From NCBI GenBank assembly GCA_964630795.1, contig CAZVWF010000003.1:1-64000 (forward strand): a DNA stretch of 64,000 nucleotides. Direction: 5' to 3'. Shown one piece after another: positions 8,783-18,972 of this stretch (positions within the stretch are counted from its first letter, which is position 1; every line of letters starts with the position of its first letter). Source of the stretch: SZUA-117 sp964630795. Its GTDB lineage: Bacteria > Pseudomonadota > Gammaproteobacteria > Steroidobacterales > Woeseiaceae. Both the position numbers and the translations under genes were made by a program. The notes beneath the pieces were generated by a model. It saw only the letters and a list, made by a program, of their open reading frames with translations. It had not been told where the DNA came from and ran no database searches.

Positions 8783-9808
8783 ATGTTGGCCAGAACCCTG
8801 GGAGACCTGGCTGTTCAGTTCGGATGCGAACTGATCGGTGATCCTGACATTCCGGTTAACCGGGTTGCCACCTTGCCGAACGCCGGCGATGGTGACCTGA
8901 GCTTCTTCGCCAACAAAATCTATCGCGGGCATTTAAAGGCAACCCGAGCGGCTGCGGTCATTGCGCGCGACGAAGACGCGGAGGCCTGTCCGGTCCCTGT
9001 CCTGGTCTCGAAAGACCCCTACCTCAGTTATGCCCGAATTGCAGCCGAGTTGCATCCAACTGCGCAGATATCGGCTGGTGTCCATGCCGCAGCGGCTGTG
9101 TCATCGTCCGCGCGCCTCGGTGCCGGCGTGCATGTTGCCGCCAATGCCGTCATCGACGACGATGCAGATATCGGCGAGAACGTCTATATCGGTGCCGGCG
9201 TTGTTGTCGGACCCCGTTGTCGGGTTGGTGACAACTCCCGTTTGCAGGCTAACGCCACCCTGGTGCAGGACGTGGTGATTGGGAAGCGTTGCATCATCCA
9301 TTCCGGCGCCGTTCTGGGTGCCGACGGCTTTGGTAACGCGATGAGTGATGAGGGATGGGTCAAGGTACCGCAGTTGGGCGGTGTTCAGGTTGGCGACGAT
9401 GTCGAAGTCGGCGCGAATTCGACGATTGACTGCGGCGCGATAGACGACACAGTTGTTGGCAATGGTGTGCGACTGGATAATCTCGTACAGATCGGACACA
9501 ACGTGCAGATAGGTGATCATACGGCGGTGGCAGCATCGGCGGCCGTGGCCGGCAGTGCCGTCATCGGTAAGCGTTGCATGATTGCCGGTCAGTCGGGCAT
9601 CGTCGGGCATATCAATATTTGCGATGATGTTGTCGTCGGCGGGGCAACGATGATTTCCAAGGACATCAAGACGCCCGGCTTTTATACCGGTAGTTTTCCC
9701 GGCGAGGAGAGTCGGGAATGGAAACGCAAAGTCGCTCGTTTTCGTCGATTGGGCGAACTGCACGACCGGGTCAGCACACTCGAGAAACTGGCAAAGGACG
9801 ATACCTGA
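8783..9808 (+). CDS. lpxD: UDP-3-O-acylglucosamine N-acyltransferase
   Basis: LpxD adds the N-linked 3-hydroxyacyl chain to UDP-3-O-acyl-glucosamine in lipid A synthesis. The 341-residue protein has an N-terminal uridine-binding domain (about residues 1-100) and a left-handed beta-helix of hexapeptide repeats. The LVQIGHNVQIGDHTAVAA segment holds the catalytic histidine region. A C-terminal helical extension follows. GGGAGAG just upstream supports the ATG at 8783. Confidence 0.97.
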   Translation: MLARTLGDLAVQFGCELIGDPDIPVNRVATLPNAGDGDLSFFANKIYRGHLKATRAAAVIARDEDAEACPVPVLVSKDPYLSYARIAAELHPTAQISAGVHAAAAVSSSARLGAGVHVAANAVIDDDADIGENVYIGAGVVVGPRCRVGDNSRLQANATLVQDVVIGKRCIIHSGAVLGADGFGNAMSDEGWVKVPQLGGVQVGDDVEVGANSTIDCGAIDDTVVGNGVRLDNLVQIGHNVQIGDHTAVAASAAVAGSAVIGKRCMIAGQSGIVGHINICDDVVVGGATMISKDIKTPGFYTGSFPGEESREWKRKVARFRRLGELHDRVSTLEKLAKDDT

Positions 9809-9810
9809 GT

Positions 9811-10266
9811 ATGGCGGGCGCGATCGAAGCAATGGACACGATCCAGATCATGGAGGCGCTGCCACATCGATTTCCATTCCTGATGATTGACAGGATCGTT
9901 GGCGGTACGGTCGGTGAATCCATTACTGCGCTAATGAATGTGACCGGAAATGAGCCGTACTTCGAAGGGCATTTCCCCGGGCGACCAATAGTCCCCGGCG
10001 TACTGATTATCGAGGCGATGGCCCAGGCAGGCGGCGTTTTGTCGTACGTGACGATGATCGACGTCGAGCCGAAACCCCTGTTTTTTCTCGCCAGCGTGGA
10101 TAAGGCTCGATTTCGGCGAACGGTTTTGCCGGGCGAGCAGCTTAGGATTCAGGTTGATGTTGTGCGCGTCAGGCGTGGAATCTGGTTCTACGCCTGCGAG
10201 GCTTTTGTAGGCGACGAGCTGGCCGTTGCGGCAGACATTACCTGTGCGCCGGGTGGTGAACGATGA
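9811..10266 (+). CDS. fabZ: 3-hydroxyacyl-[ACP] dehydratase FabZ
   Basis: FabZ dehydrates 3-hydroxyacyl-ACP in fatty acid elongation and competes with lipid A synthesis for the same substrate. The hotdog-fold signature GHFPGRPIVPGVLIIEAMAQ is present; His54 and Glu68 (from ATG 9811) are the expected catalytic pair. The protein is 151 residues. ATG 9832 is a possible shorter start (MDTIQIMEALPHR). It lies two bases after lpxD and overlaps lpxA by four. Confidence 0.96.
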   Translation: MAGAIEAMDTIQIMEALPHRFPFLMIDRIVGGTVGESITALMNVTGNEPYFEGHFPGRPIVPGVLIIEAMAQAGGVLSYVTMIDVEPKPLFFLASVDKARFRRTVLPGEQLRIQVDVVRVRRGIWFYACEAFVGDELAVAADITCAPGGER

Positions 10267-11036
10267 GTATTCATCCGAGCGCTATCATATCTGCGTCGGC
10301 GGTGCTGGCCGACGACGTCGAGGTCGGTCCGTTTACGGTGATTGGCGATGACGTTGAGATTGGCACGGGTTGCCGGATAGACAGTCACGTCGTCATCAAT
10401 GGACCAACGCGTATCGGAAGCAATAATCATATTTACCAATTCTGCTCGGTCGGAGACGATCCGCAGGACAAAAAGTATGCGAACGAACCGACACGGCTCG
10501 AAATCGGTGACAACAACACGATTCGGGAATTCTGCACGATCAGCAGGGGGACGGTTCAGGACGAGGGCGTAACGTCCATCGGTAATGACAACTGGGTCAT
10601 GGCCTATGTGCACATCGCGCATGATTGTCGCATCGGCGATCATTGCATCTTCGCAAATAATGCGACCCTGGCCGGGCATGTCACGGTCGGAGACTGGGCG
10701 ATTTTCGCCGGGTTCACCGGCGCCCACCAGTTTTGCCGGATTGGGGCGCATGCGTTTCTTGGTATGTATGCCGGGACCAACCGGGATGTGCCGGCATATA
10801 CGATGATCGGCGGACAGCCGCCCGCGCCCAAAGGCATCAACTCGGAAGGACTGAAGCGTCGTGATTTCAGTTCGGACCAGATTCGCAACATTCGCAATGC
10901 CTATCGGGTGGTGTACCGGAGTGGCCTGAAGCTGGCCGAAGCCATTAGCGAGCTCGAGGGACTGGTCGGCGAACAGCCGGAACTCGAACTTTTTGTCGAG
11001 TCTCTGACCGCCTCAGAGCGCGGCATCGTTCGGTAA
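10263..11036 (+). CDS. lpxA: UDP-N-acetylglucosamine O-acyltransferase
   Basis: LpxA performs the first step of lipid A synthesis, moving a 3-hydroxyacyl chain from ACP to UDP-GlcNAc. The 257-residue length fits. The hexapeptide-repeat beta-helix includes the HIAHDCRIGDHC segment, with His120 as the likely catalytic base. A C-terminal helical domain with KRRDFSSDQIRNIRNAYR follows. It overlaps fabZ by the four bases ATGA, which suggests translational coupling. Confidence 0.97.
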   Translation: MSIHPSAIISASAVLADDVEVGPFTVIGDDVEIGTGCRIDSHVVINGPTRIGSNNHIYQFCSVGDDPQDKKYANEPTRLEIGDNNTIREFCTISRGTVQDEGVTSIGNDNWVMAYVHIAHDCRIGDHCIFANNATLAGHVTVGDWAIFAGFTGAHQFCRIGAHAFLGMYAGTNRDVPAYTMIGGQPPAPKGINSEGLKRRDFSSDQIRNIRNAYRVVYRSGLKLAEAISELEGLVGEQPELELFVESLTASERGIVR

Positions 11037-11037
11037 T

Positions 11038-12171
11038 ATGCGCATTGCGCTCGTCGCTGGCGAGGCGTCCGGGGACCTCCTCGGCGCCGGGTTGATACAG
11101 GCCATCAGGGCATCGATTCCCGATACCACCTTCGAAGGCGTTGCAGGTCCGGCCATGGTGGATGCTGGCTGTGAATGCATCGAAAATGCCGATGTCCTTG
11201 CCGTTATGGGGCTGATCGAGCCCCTGGCACGAATACCTGAACTCCTGCGGCTGCGGCGATCCCTTGTTCGACGCTGGACAGAGGATCCGCCTGACGTCTT
11301 TGTCGGAATCGATGCGCCGGATTTCAACCTGGGACTTGAGACTCGCCTCAAATCAGTGGGCGTCAGGACGGTCCACTACGTGTGTCCCTCTGTGTGGGCG
11401 TGGCGACAGGGCAGGGTGACCAAGATCGCCAGGGCAGTAGACAAGGTTCTGTGTCTCCTGCCTTTCGAGCGCTCGTTTCTGACGGAACACGGAATCGATG
11501 CCGAGTTCGTCGGTCATCCCATGGCCGACAATCTGCCCGGGGGCCCTGATACCGACGCCGCGAGGCAGGCACTGGGACTGTCATCGAAACAGGTCGTCGC
11601 CGTACTCCCCGGTAGCCGGATGAGCGAAGTGTCACGTCTCGCGCCGGTCTTTGTTACCGCGGCCGCCATGATCGAGGCCCGTTATCCGGGTGTCGAATTT
11701 ATTGCGCCGATGGTGTCGCCGGAGATACGGCAGACCGTCCAGGCGCACCTTGATCATGCACGGATTCGGCGTTTTACGCTGGTTGATGGCGATGCAGAAT
11801 CCGCGATAAGCGCGGCCGATGTGGTCATGCTTGCGTCAGGTACGGCAGCGCTGCAGACGGCATTGCTGGGAAAACCCATGGTTGTCGCGTATCGCCTGGC
11901 CGGGATGACTTACGCCATCGTGCAGGCCTTCAATCTGGTCAAGGTGCCTTATGTATCGCTACCGAACCTGTTGACAGAGGAACCGCTGGTACCGGAATTT
12001 ATACAGGGTGAAGCCACGGCTGCGAATTTGAGCCAGGCCGTCGTCGAACTGCTCGAGCACCCTGAACGATGTGCGGCAATTCGTGCCGCATTCGACAGTT
12101 TACGGTCTGACCTGGCGCGTGACGCGGATGCCCACGCCGCCGCCGCAGTTATCGAAACGGCCTGTCGCTGA
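11038..12171 (+). CDS. lpxB: Lipid-A-disaccharide synthase
   Basis: LpxB is the membrane-associated GT-B glycosyltransferase that joins lipid X and UDP-2,3-diacylglucosamine into the lipid A disaccharide. The 377-residue sequence opens with ALVAGEASGDLLGAGLI. It includes VGIDAPDFNL, YVCPSVWAWRQGR, VLPGSRMSEV and the ASGTAALQTALLGKPMVV acceptor segment, all LpxB hallmarks. It starts one base after lpxA and overlaps rnhB by one base. Confidence 0.97.
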   Translation: MRIALVAGEASGDLLGAGLIQAIRASIPDTTFEGVAGPAMVDAGCECIENADVLAVMGLIEPLARIPELLRLRRSLVRRWTEDPPDVFVGIDAPDFNLGLETRLKSVGVRTVHYVCPSVWAWRQGRVTKIARAVDKVLCLLPFERSFLTEHGIDAEFVGHPMADNLPGGPDTDAARQALGLSSKQVVAVLPGSRMSEVSRLAPVFVTAAAMIEARYPGVEFIAPMVSPEIRQTVQAHLDHARIRRFTLVDGDAESAISAADVVMLASGTAALQTALLGKPMVVAYRLAGMTYAIVQAFNLVKVPYVSLPNLLTEEPLVPEFIQGEATAANLSQAVVELLEHPERCAAIRAAFDSLRSDLARDADAHAAAAVIETACR

Positions 12172-12770
12172 TGCAGCAGTCACTTTTTCCCCGGGGTTCG
12201 GGGCCAGTGGCCGGCGTCGATGAGGTGGGCAGGGGGCCGCTGGCCGGTCCGGTGGTGGCCGGTGCGGTCATACTGGATCCGGATCGGGAAATTCCCGACC
12301 TGGCGGATTCCAAAGTGCTGACCGAACGCAGGCGTGAGGCACTGGCCAAAGACATTCGCCAGGGTGCGCTGGCCTGGTCTGTAGCCTGGGCCGACGCCCA
12401 TGAAATCGATCAGCTCAATATTCTACAGGCGACATTCCTTGCCATGCGGCGGGCCATAATCGGGCTTCGGGTTACGCCGGCACGGGTCGAGGTCGACGGC
12501 AATCGTTTACCTGACCTCAGGTTCGGTGGTCGTCAGATCGATGGTGCCGCTGTCATCGGTGGTGATGGCCTGGTTCCTGCGATCAGTGCTGCATCGATCA
12601 TAGCCAAAGTGCACCGCGACGAAATGATGTGTTCGCTGGATGCAATCTATCCGGACTATGGCTTCCGGCGGCACAAAGGATATGGCACTGAGGCGCACCG
12701 GGATGCGCTTGGCCAGCATGGTCCCTGTCCGCAACATCGGCGGTCATTTCGTCCAATTTCCTGCCTGTAG
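12171..12770 (+). CDS. rnhB: Ribonuclease HII
   Basis: RNase HII nicks at ribonucleotides in DNA duplexes and starts ribonucleotide excision repair. The 199-residue protein has the N-terminal VAGVDEVGRGPLAGPVV motif with the first Asp-Glu pair, LADSKVLTERRR, the central VEVDGN and AISAASIIAKVHRD motifs, and the C-terminal YGTEAHRDAL segment. It overlaps lpxB by one base (TGATG). Confidence 0.96.
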   Translation: MQQSLFPRGSGPVAGVDEVGRGPLAGPVVAGAVILDPDREIPDLADSKVLTERRREALAKDIRQGALAWSVAWADAHEIDQLNILQATFLAMRRAIIGLRVTPARVEVDGNRLPDLRFGGRQIDGAAVIGGDGLVPAISAASIIAKVHRDEMMCSLDAIYPDYGFRRHKGYGTEAHRDALGQHGPCPQHRRSFRPISCL

Positions 12771-12862
12771 TGGATTGAAATTGTACCGCGTTAGGCCGAT
12801 CATCCTTCTTTGCCCGGGTACGCGCACCGTCCCCTTGATCATCGAGTAACCAGTACTATTTC

Positions 12863-15800
12863 GTGACCAATCGCTTCGTCCATTTGCACCTGCACACCGA
12901 GTTCTCAATTGTGGACAGTACGGTGCGGATCCCGGCATTGGCGGCCCGGGTGGCGTCGAGTGGAATGCCGGCAGTCGCGATGACGGATCAGGACAACCTG
13001 TTCGGCCTCGTCAAGTTCTATCGCAAAGCGATGGCCCACGGCGTCAAGCCGATCATTGGCGTTGACATCCGGGTTCGCAATCACGACGAGGAGGACCGTC
13101 CGTTTTCCCTGGTCTTGCTATGTCAGGACCGGGAGGGTTACCGGTGCCTGACGCGCTTGGTCAGCCGCGCCTACCTGGAAGGTCAACGTAAAGGTGTGCC
13201 GATGGTCGATGCATCTTGGCTTGACCAGGGCAATGCCGAAGGCCTTATCGCACTCTCGGGCGGCATTCATGGGGACATCGGCAGGGCCTTCATGGCTGGG
13301 CAGCCGGATCTTGCGGCCGTGCGACTGGCGCACTGGACCCAGGTATTCGGTGATCGCTTTTATATCGAGGTATCCCGGCTCGGACGCCCGGGCGAAGAGG
13401 CCTGCCTGCAATCCTCGGTCAAACTCGCAGCGGACGGCGCGGTGCCAGTGGTTGCGACGAACGATGTGCGATTCCTGTCCAGCGACGATTTCGAAGCGCA
13501 CGAAGCGCGGGTCTGCATCCAGAATGGCAGGACGCTCAATGATACGGACCGGCCGCGAAACTATACCGAGCAACAGTACTTCCGAACCGGCGAGGAAATG
13601 TCCGCCCTGTTCGAGGATATTCCCTCGGCGGTACAGAACACGGTAGAGATCGCCAAACGCTGCAACCTGGATCTCAAGCTGGGGGACTCGTACCTGCCGG
13701 CTTTCCCGGTGCCGGAAGGACAAACCACGGAAGCGTTCCTGCGAGCGGAGTCGGTACGTGGCCTCGACCGGTTCCTTGCGGCCAAGGCGGTATCAGAAGG
13801 TATTGATCCTTCTGATGTCGGCAAGATGGCTGCACCTTATCGCGCACGGCTTGAAGACGAGCTCAAAGTTATCTGCAATATGGGATTTCCAGGCTACTTC
13901 CTGATCGTTGCGGACTTCATCGACTGGGCGAAGTCACAAAAGATTCCGGTAGGTCCCGGGCGTGGTTCCGGCGCCGGTTCGCTGGTGGCCTGTGTGCTCG
14001 GTATTACCGATCTTGACCCGATCAAATACGATCTACTTTTCGAGCGTTTCCTGAATCCGGAGCGTGTGTCGATGCCGGACTTCGACGTCGACTTCTGTAT
14101 GGAAGGCCGGGACCGTGTGATTGAATATGTCGCCGAACGCTATGGTCGTGATCGCGTGTCCCAGATCATTACCTACGGCACGATGGCGGCACGCGCTGTC
14201 ATTCGCGACGTCGGCCGCGTTATGGGTCATCCGTACGGCTTTGTCGACCGTATCGCCAAGCAGGTGCCATTCGAGGTTGGCATGACGCTGGATAAGGCAC
14301 TGGAGGATGACGATGAGCTGGCGCGAATGGTTCGCGAGGACGAGGAGATCGCGTCGCTGATCGAACTTGCAAAGTCGCTGGAAGGATTGGCGAGAAATGC
14401 GGGCAAGCACGCCGGTGGTGTTGTCATCGCGCCGTCTGAACTGACGGACTTCACGCCGCTTTATTGCGAAGACGGTGGCGCCAACCTGGTGACCCAACTC
14501 GACAAGGATGACGTTGAGGCGGCCGGCCTCGTCAAGTTCGATTTTCTCGGCCTGAAGACGCTGACGATTATTGATTGGGCCGTACAGACCGTGAACACGC
14601 AGGACGCCGATCAGCAGCTCGACATTTCCGCAATCCCGATGGACGATGCGAAGACATTTGAATTGTTGCAGGCCTGCAAGACCCGGGCCGTCTTCCAGCT
14701 TGAGTCACGCGGGATGCGCGATCTCGTCAAGCGCATGCGGCCGGACCAGTTTGATGACCTGGTGGCGCTGGTTGCGCTTTTCCGTCCGGGCCCGCTGCAA
14801 TCCGGCATGGTCGATGACTTCCTGTCCCGCAAACACGACGTCAATAAAGCCGATATCGATTACCTGCATCCCGACCTGACGTCTGTGCTCGAGCCGACCT
14901 ACGGGGTCATCCTCTACCAGGAACAGGTCATGCAGATCGCACAGGTGCTGGCGGGTTATACGCTGGGCACCGCCGACCTGTTGCGTCGTGCCATGGGCAA
15001 GAAAAAGCCCGAGGAAATGGCAAAGCAGCGCGAAGTCTTCCTGGAAGGCGCCACGTCCAGGGGGGTCGCCGCCCCGACAGCGACCAGGATCTTTGATCTC
15101 ATGGAGAAGTTCGCGGGCTACGGCTTCAACAAGTCGCATTCTGCCGCATACGCGCTGTTGTCATATCAGACGGCCTACCTTAAAGCGCATCATCCGGCCG
15201 CATTCATGGCGGCGGTGATGAGTGCGGATCTCGACAACACCGACCGGCTGGTCATGATCAAGGATGATTGTCGCAAGCTCGGGCTCACACTCCACGTGCC
15301 GAGCATCAATCGCTCGCTGTATCCGTTCAGCGTCGATGGCGAGGGCGCCATTCTCTATGGTCTTGGTGCGATCAAGGGCGTCGGCAAAGGTGCGGTCGAT
15401 GCGATCGTTGCCGAGCGCGAAACGAATGGCGAGTTCCGTTCCCTGAACGAATTTTGCCGGCGAATCGACCCGGAAAAGGTAAATCGCCGCTCCCTGGAGG
15501 CCATGATCAAGTCGGGTGCCATGGACGACTTCGGATTGTCGCGTCGCCAGCTCATACAGGGATTACCTGAAGCGCTCAAAGGCGCAGACCAGGAAGCGCG
15601 CGCGAAGGCAGCGGGACAAAACGACATGTTCGGCATTGCCGAAGTGGAAGCGGCTCCGGATGAGGATATGCAGGAGCGCCAGGAGGAGTGGAACGAACGT
15701 GAATTCCTCGCCAACGAGAAAGAAGCCCTGGGCTTGTACCTTACCGGCCATCCCTTTGATTCGGTTCGCCAGGATGCGCATTTTCTCGTCGACGGCAAAC

Positions 15801-16381
15801 TGGTTGATATCGCCTCCGAACCGCCGCCGCAGAACGGGAACGGCGAACGCAACTACGCTCAGCCACGTCGCGACGTCACAGTGGCTGGCCTGATCATGGA
15901 TGTTCAAAAACGCGGCAATCGAGTCACCGTCGTACTCGATGACGATTCAGGGCGCCTTGAGGTCAGCCTGTTCAGCGAAGCTTTCCAGGAGTTTCGTCAC
16001 CTGCTGGCCAAAGACGAAATCGTGGTGATATCGGGCGCGCTCCGCTATGACGACTTCATGGGCGCCTGGCAGGTCAACGCGAAGACGGTCATTCATATCG
16101 ATCGGGCTATCGAATCCCGCGCGAGCAGCATGATTCTCAGTCTCGAGCCCAATGGGCAGGGCACGAATCTGCTACACCGCCTGCACGATGCGCTCCTGCC
16201 GTATCGTGAGGGCAATTGTGATGTAGCGGTGCAATATGTCGGTAGCGAGGCCGCTGCCAGGCTCAATCTCGGTCCGGAATGGACAGTCCGTCCCAGCCGC
16301 GAATTGCGCGACAAACTGACCGAACTCCTGGGTCGTGACAGCGTGAGATTGCTCTATCTACCTAACCGGGAAATGAGGTAG
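12863..16381 (+). CDS. dnaE: DNA polymerase III alpha subunit
   Basis: This is the replicative polymerase catalytic subunit. The 1172-residue protein starts with a PHP domain (FVHLHLHTEFSIVD). The C-family polymerase core follows, including PGRGSGAGSLVAC and the catalytic PDFDVDFCMEGRD aspartates. A helix-hairpin-helix region with GYGFNKSHSAAYALLSYQTA comes next, then an OB-fold (VTVAGLIMDVQKRGNRVTVV) and the C-terminal tail. The GTG at 12863 is chosen because MTNRFVHLHLHTEF aligns with the family start. The 92-base gap after rnhB shows no clear promoter. Confidence 0.97.
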   Translation: MTNRFVHLHLHTEFSIVDSTVRIPALAARVASSGMPAVAMTDQDNLFGLVKFYRKAMAHGVKPIIGVDIRVRNHDEEDRPFSLVLLCQDREGYRCLTRLVSRAYLEGQRKGVPMVDASWLDQGNAEGLIALSGGIHGDIGRAFMAGQPDLAAVRLAHWTQVFGDRFYIEVSRLGRPGEEACLQSSVKLAADGAVPVVATNDVRFLSSDDFEAHEARVCIQNGRTLNDTDRPRNYTEQQYFRTGEEMSALFEDIPSAVQNTVEIAKRCNLDLKLGDSYLPAFPVPEGQTTEAFLRAESVRGLDRFLAAKAVSEGIDPSDVGKMAAPYRARLEDELKVICNMGFPGYFLIVADFIDWAKSQKIPVGPGRGSGAGSLVACVLGITDLDPIKYDLLFERFLNPERVSMPDFDVDFCMEGRDRVIEYVAERYGRDRVSQIITYGTMAARAVIRDVGRVMGHPYGFVDRIAKQVPFEVGMTLDKALEDDDELARMVREDEEIASLIELAKSLEGLARNAGKHAGGVVIAPSELTDFTPLYCEDGGANLVTQLDKDDVEAAGLVKFDFLGLKTLTIIDWAVQTVNTQDADQQLDISAIPMDDAKTFELLQACKTRAVFQLESRGMRDLVKRMRPDQFDDLVALVALFRPGPLQSGMVDDFLSRKHDVNKADIDYLHPDLTSVLEPTYGVILYQEQVMQIAQVLAGYTLGTADLLRRAMGKKKPEEMAKQREVFLEGATSRGVAAPTATRIFDLMEKFAGYGFNKSHSAAYALLSYQTAYLKAHHPAAFMAAVMSADLDNTDRLVMIKDDCRKLGLTLHVPSINRSLYPFSVDGEGAILYGLGAIKGVGKGAVDAIVAERETNGEFRSLNEFCRRIDPEKVNRRSLEAMIKSGAMDDFGLSRRQLIQGLPEALKGADQEARAKAAGQNDMFGIAEVEAAPDEDMQERQEEWNEREFLANEKEALGLYLTGHPFDSVRQDAHFLVDGKLVDIASEPPPQNGNGERNYAQPRRDVTVAGLIMDVQKRGNRVTVVLDDDSGRLEVSLFSEAFQEFRHLLAKDEIVVISGALRYDDFMGAWQVNAKTVIHIDRAIESRASSMILSLEPNGQGTNLLHRLHDALLPYREGNCDVAVQYVGSEAAARLNLGPEWTVRPSRELRDKLTELLGRDSVRLLYLPNREMR

Positions 16382-16466
16382 AGTTTTACCACGATGCCGC
16401 TGTCCTCTTATGAGGGCAATGGCGAATTTGTTTGAACGCCATGAAGTTCACAACCAGTCAATGCCG

Positions 16467-17426
16467 ATGGACCTAAAGTTTCTCGAATTCGAACAGCCGA
16501 TCGCCGAGCTGGAAGCCAGGATCGAAGACCTGCGCTATGTGGGTGATGATTCGGAGCTCAATATCAACGAGGAGGTTGCCCGGCTTACGGCGAAACAGGA
16601 ATCACTCACAAAGAGCATTTTTTCCAAGCTGAGCGCATGGCAGATCGCACAGGTCGCTCGCCACCCGATGCGGCCCTACACTGCTGACTACCTGGAACTC
16701 ATCGCGCCGGATTTTCAGGAATTGCACGGCGACAGGATGTACGCGGACGATCCGGCAATCATTGGTGGCATCGGGCGCCTGGATGGACGTCCAGTGATGT
16801 TCATCGGTCACCAGAAAGGCCGGGACACCAAGGAGCGCGTCCGTCGCAACTACGGTATGCCGAAACCTGAGGGCTACCGCAAGGCGCAACGGCTGATGCG
16901 TATGGCCGAAAAGTTCTCGATGCCCATCGTCACGTTCATCGATACGCCGGGGGCCTATCCGGGCGTCGGCGCTGAAGAACGCGGCCAGAGTGAAGCGATC
17001 GCTTACAGCCTGTTCCTGATGGCCAAACTGCAGACCCCGATATTGAGCGTCGTCATCGGCGAAGGTGGTTCCGGTGGGGCGCTGGCGATTGGCGTCAGCG
17101 ATCGGTTGTTGATGCTGCAATACAGCGTGTACTCAGTGATCTCACCCGAGGGATGTGCCTCCATCCTCTGGAAGAGTGCCGAGAAGGCTGAGGAAGCCGC
17201 CGACGCGATGCGAATTACCGCAGACAGCCTGAGTGAGTTCGGCCTGGTCGATGAGATTTTTCCGGAGCCGCTCGGCGCGGCGCATCGTGATCCTGCTGCG
17301 ATGGCCGAAGTGATCCGCAATGGCCTTCTGAAACACCTGTCTGATATCGACCAGCTGGACACTGGGGAGTTGCTCGAAAAACGTCAGCAGCGTCTGGCTG
17401 GCTTCGGTCAATTCAAGGAAACCTGA
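16467..17426 (+). CDS. accA: Acetyl-CoA carboxylase carboxyltransferase alpha subunit
   Basis: AccA pairs with AccD to transfer the carboxyl group from biotin to acetyl-CoA, making malonyl-CoA for fatty acid synthesis. The family start (MxLxFLDFEQPIAELEAKI) aligns with MDLKFLEFEQPIAELEARI at ATG 16467, giving 319 residues, the usual size. In-frame starts at 16461, 16419 and 16410 are possible; none has a strong ribosome binding site. Motifs include FIDTPGAYPGVGAEERGQ and GEGGSGGALAI. It lies just after dnaE, as in E. coli. Confidence 0.95.
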   Translation: MDLKFLEFEQPIAELEARIEDLRYVGDDSELNINEEVARLTAKQESLTKSIFSKLSAWQIAQVARHPMRPYTADYLELIAPDFQELHGDRMYADDPAIIGGIGRLDGRPVMFIGHQKGRDTKERVRRNYGMPKPEGYRKAQRLMRMAEKFSMPIVTFIDTPGAYPGVGAEERGQSEAIAYSLFLMAKLQTPILSVVIGEGGSGGALAIGVSDRLLMLQYSVYSVISPEGCASILWKSAEKAEEAADAMRITADSLSEFGLVDEIFPEPLGAAHRDPAAMAEVIRNGLLKHLSDIDQLDTGELLEKRQQRLAGFGQFKET

Positions 17427-17451
17427 ATCCCCGTTACGGGCAGGACCCATC

Positions 17452-18795
17452 ATGGCCTTTGATTCCGATGTGCTGCTGGAGCGATTGCAGGCACTGACCG
17501 GTGGCGTCGGGCCCGCGAGATGGCTGGTGGCATTTTCCGGGGGAATCGACTCCAGTGTTCTTCTGCACGCGCTGGCCAGCGCATCCGATGGAACCCCCGT
17601 CGTTGCGATACATATCGATCATGGCTTGCACCCCGACTCCGCCGCCTGGTCGCAGCATGCCGAGACGTTTTCGACCGCACTGGGCGTCGAGTTCATTACC
17701 AGGGCCGTCTCGCTCGACCCCAAATTGCCGCAGGGTACGGAGGCGGCAGCGAGAGATGCCCGCTACCAGGCGTTTTACGAATTGGTAGAAGACGACGATT
17801 GCCTGTTGAGCGCACACCATGAACGCGACCAGGCGGAGACCCTGTTGCTGAACCTGATGCGGGGCAGCGGGCCGGCCGGGCTGGCGGGTATCGGTGTCAC
17901 GCAGTCATTTGGCCGCGGGCAACTGCTGCGGCCGATGCTGGGTGTTTCCGGTGATGATATCGCTGCCTATGCATCGGCAGAGGGCCTGACCTGGATTGAG
18001 GACCCATCGAACGCGGATACCCGATTCGACCGGAATTTCATTCGGCGCGAGGTCATGCCGCTTCTGCGAACGCGCTGGCCAGCCGTCGACAATCGGTTGA
18101 TGCAAAGTGCGAGTCTGCTGGAGGAATCGAGCCAGTTGCTTCGTGACCTGGCGGATATCGATATCGAGGCCTGTGGCGATTCACATTCGATGTCTCTCGA
18201 GCGAGTGAGTCAGTTGTCCGAGCCTCGGCAAAGGAACCTGCTGCGTCGCGCGGTTCAACGGCGCGGTTTGCCTATTCCTCCGGCGACCCGGTTATACGAG
18301 GCAGTCACGGCACTCATTCCCGCCCGCCCGGATGCGCAGCCCGTGGTTCGCTGGCCAGGTGCGGAAATCCGGCGGTACCAGGATCGAATCTTCGTCCAGG
18401 CTGCGCTGGGTCCGCGGCCGGACGGCTCGGAGACGCGGCCGATTGCCGAAGGTGACCTGGTCGATCTGGGCGGAGGCCTCGGGCGCCTGCGGCTCGTCCG
18501 TCATGGAGGCGAAGGACTTGACCCGGACATCGTGGGGACAGGATTGGAGATCCGTTTCCGGCAGGGCGGCGAGTCGCTTCGCATAGCCGCCGAAGGATCC
18601 ACGCGAAAACTCAAGAAGCTGCTCCAGGAGGCGGAGGTGCTACCCTGGATGCGCGACCGGCTTCCGCTCCTCTATGCCGGCCATACCCTTGTCGCGGTTG
18701 CGGATCTCTGGGTGTCAGCGGATCACATCGCGACCGGGGGTATCGTCATCGACTGGCAGGAAAAACCGGCAATCAAATGCCCGCATTCATTGTGA
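17452..18795 (+). CDS. tilS: tRNA(Ile)-lysidine synthase
   Basis: TilS converts C34 of the CAU-anticodon isoleucine tRNA to lysidine, so that it reads AUA. The 447-residue protein has the PP-loop motif FSGGIDSSVLLHAL. HIDHGLHPDSAAW, SAHHERDQAETLLLNLMRGSG and the IRRRVMP-like FIRREVMPLLR segment follow. The C-terminal domain includes EGSTRKLKKLLQEAEVLPWMRDRLPLLY across its middle. It follows accA and appears to close the long first operon. Confidence 0.96.
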   Translation: MAFDSDVLLERLQALTGGVGPARWLVAFSGGIDSSVLLHALASASDGTPVVAIHIDHGLHPDSAAWSQHAETFSTALGVEFITRAVSLDPKLPQGTEAAARDARYQAFYELVEDDDCLLSAHHERDQAETLLLNLMRGSGPAGLAGIGVTQSFGRGQLLRPMLGVSGDDIAAYASAEGLTWIEDPSNADTRFDRNFIRREVMPLLRTRWPAVDNRLMQSASLLEESSQLLRDLADIDIEACGDSHSMSLERVSQLSEPRQRNLLRRAVQRRGLPIPPATRLYEAVTALIPARPDAQPVVRWPGAEIRRYQDRIFVQAALGPRPDGSETRPIAEGDLVDLGGGLGRLRLVRHGGEGLDPDIVGTGLEIRFRQGGESLRIAAEGSTRKLKKLLQEAEVLPWMRDRLPLLYAGHTLVAVADLWVSADHIATGGIVIDWQEKPAIKCPHSL

Positions 18796-18801
18796 TGACT
18801 G

Positions 18802-18832
18802 CGGTGTTCTGATAACTTGCAACACCGTCTTT
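18802..18832 (+). terminator. Probable intrinsic terminator after tilS
   Basis: CGGTGTT (18802-18808) pairs perfectly with AACACCG (18821-18827) around a 12-base loop, followed by TCTTT. It begins six bases after the tilS stop. The T-tract is short, so termination may be partial. It separates the lipid A/dnaE/accA/tilS block from pyrG. Confidence 0.6.
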
Positions 18833-18972
18833 AATCAAACGACGGGTCTCTTTCAGGCGTCTTCCGGGTTGGATTAGAAACACGTTCGGGCTGCACAGGA
18901 GCGCCGGATTCGTGGTTTTATCCTGACGCCTTGTCTGTTTCCCGACAAGCGAATCTGACTGGCGAATTTTGT